Assembly (NCBI RefSeq): GCF_965229915.1
Contig: NZ_CBDDJZ010000001.1
Coordinates: 4,030,001-4,094,000 of the forward strand
Direction of reading: 5' to 3'
DNA: 64,000 nt
From: Marinoscillum sp965229915
GTDB taxonomy: Bacteria > Bacteroidota > Bacteroidia > Cytophagales > Cyclobacteriaceae
Under the pieces are notes generated by a model. The model was not told the origin of the DNA, made no database searches, and saw only the letters and a list, made by a program, of their open reading frames with translations. The number at the start of each line of letters is the position of its first letter. Within the stretch, counting starts at the first letter, position 1. The position numbers and the translations under genes are program-made. This document shows positions 33,382 through 43,200 of this stretch, one piece after another.

Positions 33382-34017
33382 TTATTTGTCTGGCTGAGGA
33401 GTCATTCTGAGGTACGGTTTGATCACCGTGTGCCCTTTCGGGAATTTGCCCGGGATGTCTTCGTCTTTTACCGCCGGGGTGATCACCACGTCCTGACCTT
33501 GTACCCAGTCTGCTGGAGTCGCCACGCTGAAGTTGGCCGTTAGCTGTAGTGAATCAATCACTCTGAGAATCTCCGCAAAGTTTCTACCCGTACTAGCCGG
33601 ATAGGTTAAGCTTGCTTTGATCTTTTTATCTGGCCCGATGAAAAATACGGAACGCACCGTAGCAGTAGCCGAAGCGTTTGGGTGAATCATGTCGTAGGCG
33701 GTAGCCACCACACGATCCGGGTCCGCGATGATCGGAAAGTTCACTTCACAGTTTTGTGTTTCGTTGATGTCTTTGACCCATCCCTGGTGAGACTCCAGAT
33801 CGTCCACACTTACGGCCAGCACTTTGGTGTTGCGTTTGGCAAACTCTGGTGCGAGATGAGCTGTTCTTCCCAGCTCGGTGGTACATACGGGGGTATAGTC
33901 AGCAGGATGAGAGTAGAGGATGCCCCAGCTATCTCCCAACCATTCGTGAAAATCAATTTTACCTTCGGTAGTTTCTACCTGAAAGTTCGGTGCATCATCG
34001 CCTATTCGTAATGCCAT
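33382..34017 (-). CDS. 1-Cys peroxiredoxin, Prx6 family
   Basis: 211 residues. Reduces hydrogen peroxide and organic peroxides. Peroxidatic Cys45 is in HPADYTPVCTTELGR, the Prx6-type motif, with the C-terminal extension of that class (FPKGHTVIKPYLRMTPQP). Cytoplasmic, no signal peptide. Monocistronic. A cysteine-poor C terminus supports the 1-Cys mechanism. Confidence 0.93.
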   Translation of the reverse strand: MALRIGDDAPNFQVETTEGKIDFHEWLGDSWGILYSHPADYTPVCTTELGRTAHLAPEFAKRNTKVLAVSVDDLESHQGWVKDINETQNCEVNFPIIADPDRVVATAYDMIHPNASATATVRSVFFIGPDKKIKASLTYPASTGRNFAEILRVIDSLQLTANFSVATPADWVQGQDVVITPAVKDEDIPGKFPKGHTVIKPYLRMTPQPDK

Positions 34018-34129
34018 TTTCGTTTGTTTTTAAGAGTTCAACATAGAATTCATCAGTGTTTAACGCAGTGCTTACAAGCGATGTTTACCAGAAACGGGAA
34101 GAAGTTTTGGAAAGTTTGGAATTCAGGTC

Positions 34130-34163
34130 CGATCTCCGCTGCGCTACACCGTGGAGTGACGTC
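34130..34163 (-). repeat. Inverted right half of palindromic element
   Basis: Reverse complement of the ACGGTGTAGCGCAGCGG right-half type seen at 20267-20368, with small changes. It opens the second palindrome cluster. Confidence 0.65.
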
Positions 34164-34214
34164 TCCATTCTAAGGGAGCCTACTTTATAACAAGAGAACA
34201 CCTTTATTCATGAA

Positions 34215-34284
34215 GATTCCCCTAGAATTCCAAAGTAAGTTGCGATGTGATCATAGGTTTCGAAATGGAATTCGGGGAATGACG
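34215..34284. repeat. Palindrome, family 2 (TAGAATTC type)
   Basis: GATTCCCCTAGAATTCC at the left pairs with GGAATTCGGGGAATGACG at the right. It lies just downstream of the fourth GIY-YIG gene. Confidence 0.65.
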
Positions 34285-34305
34285 TTTGTCATTAATGACA
34301 GACTA

Positions 34306-34608
34306 TTACTGCATATCTTCAATTTGCTCAAATAGGTCCAAAAGATCTGGGTTGAATGATTTGATCATTTCATCTTTTTTAGCTCTGGTGTATTTCTTAA
34401 TTCTCTTTTCCCGATGGATCGCATCTTCTATTGTTGGGTAAAACTCATAATAGACCAGGAAATGACAACTGTATCTAACTGTAAATGCCGAACCAAACCC
34501 ATTTCTATGCTCCCAAATTCGCTTGTGGAGATTGTTGGTCATCCCCGTGTAGAGCACTGTTCTGGACTTATTCGAAACAACGTAAATATAACCTCCTTTT
34601 GAAGCCAT
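34306..34608 (-). CDS. GIY-YIG nuclease family protein, copy 4 (diverged)
   Basis: 100 residues from MASKGGYIYVVSN (34608); the upstream ATG at 34647 would add 13 residues not present in the paralogues. It shares the MASKGG start, YVYIV-like strand (YIYVV), TGMTNNLHKRIWEHR, EDAIHREKRIKKY and the EQIEDMQ end with the copies at 19-21 kb, but is clearly diverged. It is flanked by other palindromes (34215-34284 and 34661-34731), not by the same element ends. Catalytic Tyr, Arg and Glu positions are kept. Confidence 0.85.
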   Translation of the reverse strand: MASKGGYIYVVSNKSRTVLYTGMTNNLHKRIWEHRNGFGSAFTVRYSCHFLVYYEFYPTIEDAIHREKRIKKYTRAKKDEMIKSFNPDLLDLFEQIEDMQ

Positions 34609-34660
34609 AAAATATGTGTCGTATAATGTATCAAATAAGCAAATCATTTTTACAATATCA

Positions 34661-34731
34661 CGTCACTCCCTGAATTACTTCTAAAGTTGCCATTATTATG
34701 AAGAGAATGAATTGTAATTCTAAGGGAGTCT
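34661..34731. repeat. Palindrome, family 2
   Basis: CGTCACTCCCTGAATTAC at one end pairs with GTAATTCTAAGGGAGTCT at the other. Its inverse form recurs at 49776-49847 with high similarity. Confidence 0.65.
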
Positions 34732-34754
34732 TCGTTAAGATTGGATGGACCTCC

Positions 34755-34822
34755 TTACTTTAGAGATTTCCCTAGTCGGGCACCCCGGTTTCCGCTGTGC
34801 TACACCGTGGAATGACGAAAGG
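34755..34822 (-). repeat. Inverted right half of palindromic element with one 14-nt unit
   Basis: Reverse complement of the CGTCATTCCACGGTGTAGC right half; the 14-nt unit lies at 34769-34782 in inverted form (minus strand TGCCCGACTAGGGA). Confidence 0.65.
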
Positions 34823-35126
34823 AGCAGCCGATCTATCGGGGTGGACCAACCTCAAAAAAAAAGCTGCCTTGAGAACGTCTTTCTCGTGGCACCTCTCACA
34901 CCGTCAACATAAGATTTTTCAACCCGTGCGTAGGATTCGTGGAGAATCCCTTGCAGTGAAAAGAAATGGTGTGCCGGATCCGCCAAAATCCGACAACACC
35001 AAATCACCGCAACACATTTATCTTCATTGTCTAGCTGTGTGTTTGAGAAACGAACATCCAAGCCCTAATCGTATGTCCGCTTCTCACATAAAACGGAGAG
35101 TCTTTTACAAACCCTACTCGTTTTTC
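34823..35126. other. Gap of about 300 bp without a supported gene
   Basis: An open frame of 69 codons lies on the minus strand (34852-35061), rich in Cys, Arg and aromatic residues, with no family seen. It is most likely chance or decayed DNA near the palindromes. Confidence 0.3.
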
Positions 35127-36302
35127 TTATTTATTTTCAAAAGGGTCTGACCATTGTGTAGCCGTGTACACATCAGTACCCGAGAGTGTATGGAGGAATG
35201 CCTCCAGTGAAGCGATTTCATCATCTGTCAGGTTCAGCTGCTGATTGCGTAGCCTACGGTCCAGATTGTCATTTTCGCGATTCATTTCTATTTCGTTGTA
35301 GTGAGCAATCACCTCTGACAGATCCATGTCTCCAGTGTGCATCATTGGTCCATTGAGCGTGCCCTCAGCATTGAACAGGTCTCTGAGAGAGGGAGCTCTC
35401 GTCACATCAGTGTCCACGTCACCAGATATGGAGTGGGTCACTCCATTGTTATCGGTGTTGGGGTCTATGTCAAACTCCGGTGCGTGATGACAGCCGCCAC
35501 ATCCAGCACCTCCACCTATGCGCACACCATTGGTGACTTCTGATCTTGCCAGAAAAAGCGTTTTGCCGGCATTTTCCTGATCCGTAAAATTGGGAAAGGG
35601 TTGGTTGTCATTGTTGACCTGTGCTCGTCCTTCATCGTATTTGCTATCAAAGGACTGGATGCTTCGGATGAACTGAGCTAGCGCGTTTTGCACCCGCTCT
35701 TCGGTGATTTCAGCATCACCATAAACCATCAGGAACAATTCCTGGTAGTAGTCAATTGCTGCTAATTTCTCGATGAGCCCATCAAAGCCTGGGTTGCCTT
35801 CTTGTCCACTAAAACCCATTTCTGTATGATCCTGGATCGGCATGGTGGTTTGCTCTTCCAGGCTAGAGGCCCTTTCGTCCCAGAAGAAATTTTCTTCATC
35901 AGCGAAACGAGAGTTGATCAGGCGCATGGAATGTCTCCCGGTACTACCATTGACTCCATCTGAGGCCTGTAGACCGTCACTAAAGGCAAATTCCTGTTGG
36001 TGACAAGATGCACAAGCAACCGAATTGTCAATGGAGAGGTTGACATCATAGAAGAGTACGCGTCCTAGTGTGGCTCCCTCATTGGTAATGGGATTGCCAG
36101 CCGTATTGTCTTTGTTGATATAATTCGGGATGGTCTGCCCTTCATAATCAAATAGATTGTTTGCATCGATTTGGTCTCCAAAAGTGGCTGTAATCACTTC
36201 CGAATCGATGGTGACATTGGCAGTGAATTCCTCAGCTTCCTGATTCATTTCCGTACACCCAAATAACAAACTGGTGATCACTAGAATCGCAAAATATTTC
36301 AT
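35127..36302 (-). CDS. Di-heme cytochrome c peroxidase / MauG-family lipoprotein
   Basis: 391 residues, lipoprotein signal with Cys16 (LLFGC). Two heme-binding motifs: ACASCH (97-101) and GCGGCH (268-272), and the family markers LGRVLFYDVNLSID, VACASCHQQEFAFSDG, QNALAQFIRSIQSFDSKYDEG and APSLRDLFNAEGTLNGPMMHTGDMDLSEVI. Such enzymes reduce peroxide with electrons from small cytochromes, or do MauG-like oxidations, on the periplasmic side. No partner gene is adjacent. Confidence 0.9.
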   Translation of the reverse strand: MKYFAILVITSLLFGCTEMNQEAEEFTANVTIDSEVITATFGDQIDANNLFDYEGQTIPNYINKDNTAGNPITNEGATLGRVLFYDVNLSIDNSVACASCHQQEFAFSDGLQASDGVNGSTGRHSMRLINSRFADEENFFWDERASSLEEQTTMPIQDHTEMGFSGQEGNPGFDGLIEKLAAIDYYQELFLMVYGDAEITEERVQNALAQFIRSIQSFDSKYDEGRAQVNNDNQPFPNFTDQENAGKTLFLARSEVTNGVRIGGGAGCGGCHHAPEFDIDPNTDNNGVTHSISGDVDTDVTRAPSLRDLFNAEGTLNGPMMHTGDMDLSEVIAHYNEIEMNRENDNLDRRLRNQQLNLTDDEIASLEAFLHTLSGTDVYTATQWSDPFENK

Positions 36303-36417
36303 AATCTATGGCTTTGGAGATAAAACGGGAAACTGGTGGAATACCCTCCACTAAATCGTAGCCTATTGATTCAGGCCTACTAAATGCGTATATTCATTGA
36401 GTTCAACCCATGGCACT

Positions 36418-37191
36418 ATGAAACGCATTCATGTATTCGAATTCGAAGACTTTCAGTGGTTTCCCAAGTTTTTAAGGGTCTGCCTGACCAATTACATTGT
36501 CACTTTTCACCGACTGCTGGACTCGGCTGCTAATCTGACAATCCTGCTCACTGACCTTCTGAGTCGAACAAACAGCCGGAAAATTGTCGATTTATGCTCT
36601 GGAGGTGGAGGCCCAATGCTCTGGGTTTATGATCAGTTGAAAGCAGAGTTTCCTGATTTACAGCTCACCATGACGGATTTGTATCCCAATGCTACGGCCG
36701 TTAAACGAATCGGGCAGGAGGGTCCGGTGACTTACCAGCCAGAATCAGTGGATGCCGGTAATGTGTCTGAAAACCTGGATGGAATTCGCACGATGATCTG
36801 CAGTATGCATCACATGCGGCCTGAAGGGCTCAAGGACATACTGGCCAATGCCCAGGAAGCCAACCAGCCGTTTCTGGGGTACGAGATTAGTGACAACTCC
36901 TTTCCTAAAGCCATTTGGTGGATTGCCTTTCCAATTAACATCATCTCAGTATTATTGGTGACACCTTTGGTCAGACCCATGACCTGGCAGCAGCTCGTCT
37001 TTACTTACTTAATTCCAATCCTTCCGCTTTTGATTGCATGGGATGGAGCAGTGAGTAATGCACGCACGTACACCCTAAAGGACATGGACTTAATCCTGTC
37101 CGATTTGCCAAAGACCGGCTATCTGTGGGAAACGGGTGCGATGGAAGGAAAAGGAGGAAAGAAGCTTTATCTGAAAGGAATACCTTCTTAG
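36418..37191 (+). CDS. SAM-dependent methyltransferase with membrane segment
   Basis: 257 residues from the ATG at 36418; a TTG at 36397 is less likely. The SAM site is in KIVDLCSGGGGPMLWVYDQL, followed by LTMTDLYPNATAV. A hydrophobic stretch (IWWIAFPINIISVLLVTPLVRP ... LVFTYLIPILPLLIAW, residues about 170-215) is unusual for a class I methyltransferase and suggests membrane attachment or a lipid-like substrate. Its stop overlaps the end of thrC by 4 bases, convergent. Confidence 0.72.
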   Translation: MKRIHVFEFEDFQWFPKFLRVCLTNYIVTFHRLLDSAANLTILLTDLLSRTNSRKIVDLCSGGGGPMLWVYDQLKAEFPDLQLTMTDLYPNATAVKRIGQEGPVTYQPESVDAGNVSENLDGIRTMICSMHHMRPEGLKDILANAQEANQPFLGYEISDNSFPKAIWWIAFPINIISVLLVTPLVRPMTWQQLVFTYLIPILPLLIAWDGAVSNARTYTLKDMDLILSDLPKTGYLWETGAMEGKGGKKLYLKGIPS

Positions 37192-38474
37192 CTCAGAAGG
37201 TATTCTTTAAATGCTTCGTAATCTCCAGGGATTTGAGTGGCCACTTTTTCTTTGGTCATCAGATCAGCTACAAAATCTGGTAAGTCGACCTGTTGGTCCA
37301 GAGCCTGCTCCACAGTGCTCAAAAACTTGCAGTAGTGAGCGGTTTCCAGGAAAACCCCTGTTTCTTTCTTCTGCAATTGCTCCTTCAAAGATTGATAGCC
37401 TATGGCTCCGTGTGGATCCAGAATGTATTGATTGCTGGCGTAACAGGATTTCATCACGTCCAAAGTCTGTTCGTCAGTTAGTGTGAACCCTTCCGTATGC
37501 TTGATGATGTCTTTGAAGTTCTTTTCGTGCAGTTCCAGCATGCGTGGATGGTTGCTCGGATCACTTACGTCCATCGCATTGGAGAGTGTTTGCACCGTTG
37601 GACGCACCTCGTATTGGCCATCTCTCAAGTATCTTGGTACTGTATCATTGGCATTGGAGGCTGCTATGAATCGGTGGATGTCCAGCCCCATTTTCTTGGC
37701 CAACATACCAGCAGTGATGTTCCCATAGTTACCGGACGGAACGGCGAATACCACTTTCTTTTTGTCTTTGAGCTGTTTGTAGGCTTCAAAGAAATAAATG
37801 GATTGCGGAAGCCAACGGGCAATGTTGATGGAGTTGGCCGAACTGAGATTCAATTTAGAATTAATGTCGCTATCCAAAAAAGCTTTCTTCACCATGGCCT
37901 GGCAGGCATCGAAATCTCCTTCCACTTCCAGGGCTTTAATGTTTCCACCCAGTGTGGTTAGTTGTTTTTCCTGTAGGTCACTCACTTTCCCATATGGGTA
38001 GAGGATCACCACATTCACTCCAGGTACGTTGTAAAAACCGGAGGCCACCGCTCCACCTGTATCCCCAGATGTAGCGACCAGGATCGTTACTTCTTTGCTT
38101 TCAGTTTCATTGAAATACCCCAGACATCTGGCCAGGAAACGGGCGCCCACGTCTTTGAAGGCATAGGTTGGACCATGAAAAAGCTCCAGGGTATGAATGT
38201 TCTTTTCTACTTCTTTGACCGGTATTTCAAAGTCTAATGCCTCATGCAGGATTTCTGAAAGCTTTTGTTCAGGGATGTCGTCTTTGGTAAACTGGCGCAG
38301 TACTTCCATTCCAATTTCCGGTAAGGAATAGTAGTCGAGCGTTTCCAGAAACAAGTAGTCCAGCTCGGGTATCTCCTCAGGAAAGTACAATCCCCGGTCC
38401 GAAGGTAAGCTTTTGATGACAGCCTCTTTGAATGAGACCGCTTCCGATTGTCCGTTTGTTGAATAAAATTTCAT
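37188..38474 (-). CDS. thrC: Threonine synthase
   Basis: 428 residues from MKFYSTNGQSEAVSFKEA; the ATG at 38489 overlaps the thrB stop (ATGA) and would add 5 residues, so either start is possible. Converts O-phosphohomoserine to threonine with pyridoxal phosphate; the PLP lysine is Lys107 in HGPTYAFKDVGARFLAR. Last gene of the ilv-thr operon. Cytoplasmic. Confidence 0.93.
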   Translation of the reverse strand: MKFYSTNGQSEAVSFKEAVIKSLPSDRGLYFPEEIPELDYLFLETLDYYSLPEIGMEVLRQFTKDDIPEQKLSEILHEALDFEIPVKEVEKNIHTLELFHGPTYAFKDVGARFLARCLGYFNETESKEVTILVATSGDTGGAVASGFYNVPGVNVVILYPYGKVSDLQEKQLTTLGGNIKALEVEGDFDACQAMVKKAFLDSDINSKLNLSSANSINIARWLPQSIYFFEAYKQLKDKKKVVFAVPSGNYGNITAGMLAKKMGLDIHRFIAASNANDTVPRYLRDGQYEVRPTVQTLSNAMDVSDPSNHPRMLELHEKNFKDIIKHTEGFTLTDEQTLDVMKSCYASNQYILDPHGAIGYQSLKEQLQKKETGVFLETAHYCKFLSTVEQALDQQVDLPDFVADLMTKEKVATQIPGDYEAFKEYLLS

Positions 38475-38485
38475 GGTGAATGATA

Positions 38486-39406
38486 TCAAATGACCTGACA
38501 GCCAACTGGGTTGATTCGTGATAAATTGAGCATGACTGGAAGGTCAGCCTTTTGGTAAATTTTTTCTACTTCGATCATGCAGCCTTTAGCCGCTTTGGCA
38601 CTTCTGAATAGTGCAAACATACTTGGGCCAGACCCAGAGATGTTGAATCCCACAGCGCCATGGTCCAGGGCGTATTGCTTCACTTGTCCATAGTGCGGGA
38701 TCAGTTGCTTTCGCACGGGTTCGGCTATTCGGTCCGTGATGGCATGCCGCATGAGTTTGTAGTCGGCCGTATGCATGGCGTGGATGAGTGCACCTACATT
38801 TCCCCATTGTTCGCGCGCTTCTTTTACCGCCAGCTCTTTAGGGACCAGACCTTTTGCCTCAGAGGTCTTTACTTCCACATCAGGAAAGATGATCAGTACT
38901 CTCAGTTCCTCTGGAGTGGGGATTCGAAAGAGCTCCAGCGGTTCATAACTGCGTACGGCCTGAAATCCACCGAGTAGGGAAGGGGCCACATTGTCGGCAT
39001 GGATCATGCCGGAGGCTAGCGCCTCACCTTCCAGTGCAAATTCCAACAATTGCTCATCGGTGTACGGACTGTCTAGAAGTTTGTTGGCGGCATATACTGC
39101 GCCAGCCGCACTGGAAGCACTGCTGCCCAGTCCACTTCCCGGTTTGAACAGCTTTTTGATATGGACATCAAATCCCTGCTGACTCTCCAGACTATCCAGC
39201 AATGCCTGGATGGCTACTGTAGCCACATTGTTTTTGGGATCCGTAGGAAGATCCGCACCGTCACTTTTGAGGATCTTCAGTTGGCTGTCCTCACGCTTGG
39301 TCAAGGTGAGTACGTCACCAAGATGCTCAATGGCAAACCCAAATGTGTCGTATCCCGGCCCAACATTCGCTACGGATGCCGGTGCAAATACTTGTATGCT
39401 CTCCAT
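38486..39406 (-). CDS. thrB: Homoserine kinase
   Basis: 306 residues of the GHMP kinase family. The ATP-binding loop is KPGSGLGSSASSAAGAV, the N terminus APASVANVGPGYDTFGFA and the C-terminal GFNISGSGPSMFAL are all typical. Phosphorylates homoserine for ThrC. Overlaps thrC's upstream start and follows thrA by 3 bases. Confidence 0.93.
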   Translation of the reverse strand: MESIQVFAPASVANVGPGYDTFGFAIEHLGDVLTLTKREDSQLKILKSDGADLPTDPKNNVATVAIQALLDSLESQQGFDVHIKKLFKPGSGLGSSASSAAGAVYAANKLLDSPYTDEQLLEFALEGEALASGMIHADNVAPSLLGGFQAVRSYEPLELFRIPTPEELRVLIIFPDVEVKTSEAKGLVPKELAVKEAREQWGNVGALIHAMHTADYKLMRHAITDRIAEPVRKQLIPHYGQVKQYALDHGAVGFNISGSGPSMFALFRSAKAAKGCMIEVEKIYQKADLPVMLNLSRINPVGCQVI

Positions 39407-39409
39407 AGT

Positions 39410-41842
39410 TTAGATGTCTGATTGAGAGAGTCTGAGCACATCTGCAAAGATTCCTGAGGCGGTCACTTCTGCTCCCGCACCCGCTCCTTTGATCACCATT
39501 GGCTGATCGCTGTATCGATTGGTGTAGAACAGCACAATGTTGTCTTTGCCTTCCAGGTTGTAAAACGGATGAGCGGCATCTACTGCCTCAAGTCCTACAG
39601 AGCCATGTCCATTTTTATACTTAGCAACCACTTTCAATCTTGCTCCTTTAGCCTGGGCATCTTCATAGAGCTTTTTGAAATGTGCCTCTTCCGCTTCTAC
39701 TTTGGAGTAGAAATCCTCCACACTGGAGCTTTCCATGCAGCTATCAGGTAAGAACGAGTTGAGCTCAATGTCATCATACTCGCAAGTGTACCCACTCTCA
39801 CGAATGAGTATCAGGATCTTGCGTTTCACATCCGATCCAAATAGGTCCAGTCGTGGGTCTGGTTCGGTATAGCCTAGTTCTTTGGCTTTTTTGATCACGT
39901 CCACAAACTTGGTTTGGCCATTGTACTCGTTGAACAAGAATACCAGTGTTCCAGACAACACCGCCTCAATCTGGTGGATCTGGTCTCCGCTTCTCACCAG
40001 GTCATTGAGTGTAGAGAGCACTGGAAGTCCGGCACACACATTCGTTTCAAATAGAAAACGACTGCCATATTTTTTACTCATGGACTTCAGGTTGTGATAG
40101 TCCACCTGAGGTCCCGTGGCTGCAATCTTGTTAGGCGTCACTACCGAAATGCTCTTTTTCAAGATCTCCGGATAGGTAGCGGCTATTTCATCTGATGCGG
40201 TGATGTCGATGAAGATGCTATTGCGCAAGTTCATATCGTACATATGTCGCATGAAGTCTTTTTTATCAAACTTGGCACCGTTGGATAGCGTACTTTCCCA
40301 CTTGGAAAGTGGTGTTCCATCTTTCTCAAAAATCATCTTTCGGGAATTCGCCAGCCCGATGATTTTGATGTTGAGCTGGTGGTTTTTCTTCAAGAAAGTA
40401 AACTGCTGCACCAGTTGGTTGATGAAAGCCTTACCCACATTGCCCGTGCCGATGATGAACAAATTGATGCGTTTGGTAGAGTAGAGGAAGAAGCTTTCAT
40501 GGAGTACATTCAATGCCTTACTCAGGTCATCCTTCGAGATGACTGCTGAGATGTTTCGTTCGGAAGATCCCTGCGAAATGGCCTTGATGCTCACCCCATT
40601 TTTACCCAACACATTGAACATTTGTCCGCTGACACCTACCTGATCACGCATGTTGTTGCCCACCAGTGCGATGATGGATAAGTTCTTCTCAACGAGTATC
40701 GGGTCGATGCTGTGATTGGAGATAAGTTCCTTAAACTCTTCATTGAGAGCTCTTAAAGCCAGTTTGTCATCTTTCGCATCGATACCAACTGTGATCGAGT
40801 GCTCAGAGGAGGCCTGGGTGATCAAGATCACGTTGACCTGGGCGCTGGACAGGGCTCGGAAAAATCGATAAGAGAACTTCGGTATACCTACCATCCCACT
40901 ACCACTTAAGGTAACCAACGCAATATCTTTGATGCTGGAAATCCCCCGGATCAACTGTTTACTGTCGTCCCATTCTTTGGTGATCAGTGTTCCTTTTTGG
41001 TCTGGCTTGAAGGTGTTTTTAATGGTCATTGGAATACCCTTCTCCAGCGCTGGCTGGATACTAGGAGGGTAGATCACTTTAGCGCCAAAGTGAGAGAGTT
41101 CAAGTGCCTCTTCGTACGATACGTGCTCGATGAAGTTGGCACGCTTCACCATACGCGGATCAGCAGTCATCAGCCCGTCCACATCCGTCCAGACTTCAAA
41201 GTGATCTGCTACTAACACGCCTGCCAGGATAGCTGCAGAGTAATCTGACCCACCTCTACCAAGTGTAGTGGTTTGGTTGTCCTCCGTAGAAGCGATGAAT
41301 CCAGGGAATAGACTCACTTTGGAGAAGCTGTCTTTGGCTTCCAGGATGCGTTTGGTCGTTTCTTTAAAATTCACATTGGCATGCCCAAAATGATCATCTG
41401 TCACGATGTATTGACGGCTGTCAAATAGCGTGATGTCTATCCCTTCATTTCGGAAGAACTCAGAGATAATCAAAGAAGAAAGACGTTCACCGATGCTCAG
41501 AATATAATCAGAACTACGTGTGGTCAGCTCACGCAGCAAAAACACCCCTTTACAGATATCTTCGAACTCTTCAATGATCTTGTAGAACTTCTCATCCGGT
41601 TTGTTTTCAATCAGGTTATAGTAAAGCTGTTCGTGTTGCACTTTCACCACTTCGAAGTGAGAGATGTACACCCGATCACCAGATGCAGCGACCTCACCGA
41701 TTTTCACCAACTGGTCGGTAACTCCACCAACCGCGGAGGTTACCAGCACAACCTGGTCTACCTGTGATTGAACAATCTTCGCTACTTGTCTGATGGCTTC
41801 TTCACTGCCTACAGATGTTCCTCCAAATTTTAATACTTTCAT
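39410..41842 (-). CDS. thrA: Bifunctional aspartate kinase / homoserine dehydrogenase
   Basis: 810 residues. The aspartokinase part (MKVLKFGGTSVGSEEAIRQV, RGGSDYSAAILAGVL) is followed by ACT domains (IALVTLSGSGMVG, LSIIALVGNNMRDQVGVSGQMFNVL) and a homoserine dehydrogenase part starting near 465 (INLFIIGTGNVGKAF, DITASDEIAATYPEILKKSISVVTPNK, DPRLDLFGSDVKRKILIL). Catalyses the first and third steps from aspartate to homoserine. The ACT domains suggest feedback control by threonine. Position after ilvA, before thrB. Confidence 0.95.
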   Translation of the reverse strand: MKVLKFGGTSVGSEEAIRQVAKIVQSQVDQVVLVTSAVGGVTDQLVKIGEVAASGDRVYISHFEVVKVQHEQLYYNLIENKPDEKFYKIIEEFEDICKGVFLLRELTTRSSDYILSIGERLSSLIISEFFRNEGIDITLFDSRQYIVTDDHFGHANVNFKETTKRILEAKDSFSKVSLFPGFIASTEDNQTTTLGRGGSDYSAAILAGVLVADHFEVWTDVDGLMTADPRMVKRANFIEHVSYEEALELSHFGAKVIYPPSIQPALEKGIPMTIKNTFKPDQKGTLITKEWDDSKQLIRGISSIKDIALVTLSGSGMVGIPKFSYRFFRALSSAQVNVILITQASSEHSITVGIDAKDDKLALRALNEEFKELISNHSIDPILVEKNLSIIALVGNNMRDQVGVSGQMFNVLGKNGVSIKAISQGSSERNISAVISKDDLSKALNVLHESFFLYSTKRINLFIIGTGNVGKAFINQLVQQFTFLKKNHQLNIKIIGLANSRKMIFEKDGTPLSKWESTLSNGAKFDKKDFMRHMYDMNLRNSIFIDITASDEIAATYPEILKKSISVVTPNKIAATGPQVDYHNLKSMSKKYGSRFLFETNVCAGLPVLSTLNDLVRSGDQIHQIEAVLSGTLVFLFNEYNGQTKFVDVIKKAKELGYTEPDPRLDLFGSDVKRKILILIRESGYTCEYDDIELNSFLPDSCMESSSVEDFYSKVEAEEAHFKKLYEDAQAKGARLKVVAKYKNGHGSVGLEAVDAAHPFYNLEGKDNIVLFYTNRYSDQPMVIKGAGAGAEVTASGIFADVLRLSQSDI

Positions 41843-41928
41843 ATTTGCTTTTGGCTTTTAGCTATTAGCCTTTTGCGATTTAAATTTTACTTGGGGTGCT
41901 GGCTCAAGGGCCAAAGGTCAAAGGTTGC

Positions 41929-43191
41929 TTAAATAATGTACCCGAACAAATCAGGTTTCTCATTAAGATACTCTCCTAAAAAATTTCGTTCTTTCATTCG
42001 AGTGAGCAAAGGTTGAAAATCCTCTTTTGTTTTCAGCTCAATCCCCACTAATGCCGGACCCTGCTCACGAGAGGTTTTCTTGGTGTACTCGAAATGAACA
42101 ATATCATCATCTGGTCCCAGCACTTCAGCGACAAATTCTTTTAAGGCTCCAGCTCGCTGCGGAAATCGGATAATGAAGTAATGCATGAGTTCTTCATGAA
42201 GCAGCGAACGTTCCCTGATTTCCTCGGTACGGGTGATGTCGTTGTTGCTACCAGACAGCAGACAAACCACATTCTTTCCTTTGAGGTCGTTTTTGTACTG
42301 ATCCAATACTGCTACCGAAAGGGCTCCAGCCGGCTCCAGTACGATACCACTTTCATTGTACATGCTGATTAGCGAAGAGCATAGCTTGCCTTCATCCACC
42401 AGAGCGATCTCATCCAGATTTTCTTTACACAGGGGAAAGGTCACATCACCCACTTTCTTGACAGCAGCTCCGTCAACAAACTTGTCGATTTTCTCTAAAG
42501 TGACGACTTTTTCTTGCTTGAATGACTCATACATGGCTGGAGCGCCTGCTGGTTCTACGCCGATGATTTTGGTCTTCGGACTTAAGAGTTTCATCACACT
42601 GCTCACGCCAGCAGAAAGTCCGCCACCACCCACAGGCAGGAACAGATAGTCGATTGTGAATTCGGCATCCCTGAAAAGCTCCAGGCCTACGGTAGCTTGT
42701 CCTTCTATGACCTTGGGATCATCAAAAGGATGCACGAATGTGCTGTCATTAGCTTCCCGGTACTCCATTGCCGCCTGATAGGCATCATCGAAGGTGTCAC
42801 CTTTCAATACCACCTCTACCTGATCTTTACCAAACATTTTTACCTGCTGCACTTTTTGCTTGGGTGTAGGGGCAGGCATGAAGATTACGCCTTTCACTCC
42901 CAGCTTGAAGCATGAAAAGGCAACTCCCTGTGCGTGATTTCCAGCACTGGCACAAACCACTCCTTTGGATAGCTCTTCCTCGCTAAGACTGGTAATCTTG
43001 TTGTAGGCACCACGAATCTTGTAAGAGCGCACGATCTGTGTGTCTTCACGCTTCAGGTGAATGGACGCGCCATATCGCTCACTCAAGTTGAAACTGTACT
43101 GAAGTGGTGTCTGATAGATGACCTTGCTCAGGTTATTATGAGCTTTCTTGACATCTTCTATCTCCGGACGGAAAGTGGTTTTGACTGTCAT
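41929..43191 (-). CDS. ilvA: Threonine ammonia-lyase (threonine deaminase), biosynthetic
   Basis: 420 residues. Turns threonine to 2-oxobutanoate, the entry to isoleucine. The PLP lysine is Lys58 in QIVRSYKIRGAYNK; the glycine-rich LPVGGGGLSAG loop and SGSNND are in place. The C-terminal region of about 80 residues (HYFIIRFPQRAGALKEFVAEVLGPDDDIVHFEYTKK) is a single ACT-like regulatory domain. It lies between ilvC and thrA, linking the two pathway halves. Confidence 0.93.
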   Translation of the reverse strand: MTVKTTFRPEIEDVKKAHNNLSKVIYQTPLQYSFNLSERYGASIHLKREDTQIVRSYKIRGAYNKITSLSEEELSKGVVCASAGNHAQGVAFSCFKLGVKGVIFMPAPTPKQKVQQVKMFGKDQVEVVLKGDTFDDAYQAAMEYREANDSTFVHPFDDPKVIEGQATVGLELFRDAEFTIDYLFLPVGGGGLSAGVSSVMKLLSPKTKIIGVEPAGAPAMYESFKQEKVVTLEKIDKFVDGAAVKKVGDVTFPLCKENLDEIALVDEGKLCSSLISMYNESGIVLEPAGALSVAVLDQYKNDLKGKNVVCLLSGSNNDITRTEEIRERSLLHEELMHYFIIRFPQRAGALKEFVAEVLGPDDDIVHFEYTKKTSREQGPALVGIELKTKEDFQPLLTRMKERNFLGEYLNEKPDLFGYII

Positions 43192-43200
43192 ATCAAATCA

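Noticed and set aside
34797..35150. 117-codon ORF on the + strand
   Set aside because: Starts within a palindrome, overlaps the MauG-like gene end and shows no family.
41843..41928. Possible second attenuator before thrA
   Set aside because: The gap has A/T-rich repeats and a weak GGCT/AGCC hairpin but no leader peptide rich in Thr or Ile and no strong terminator.
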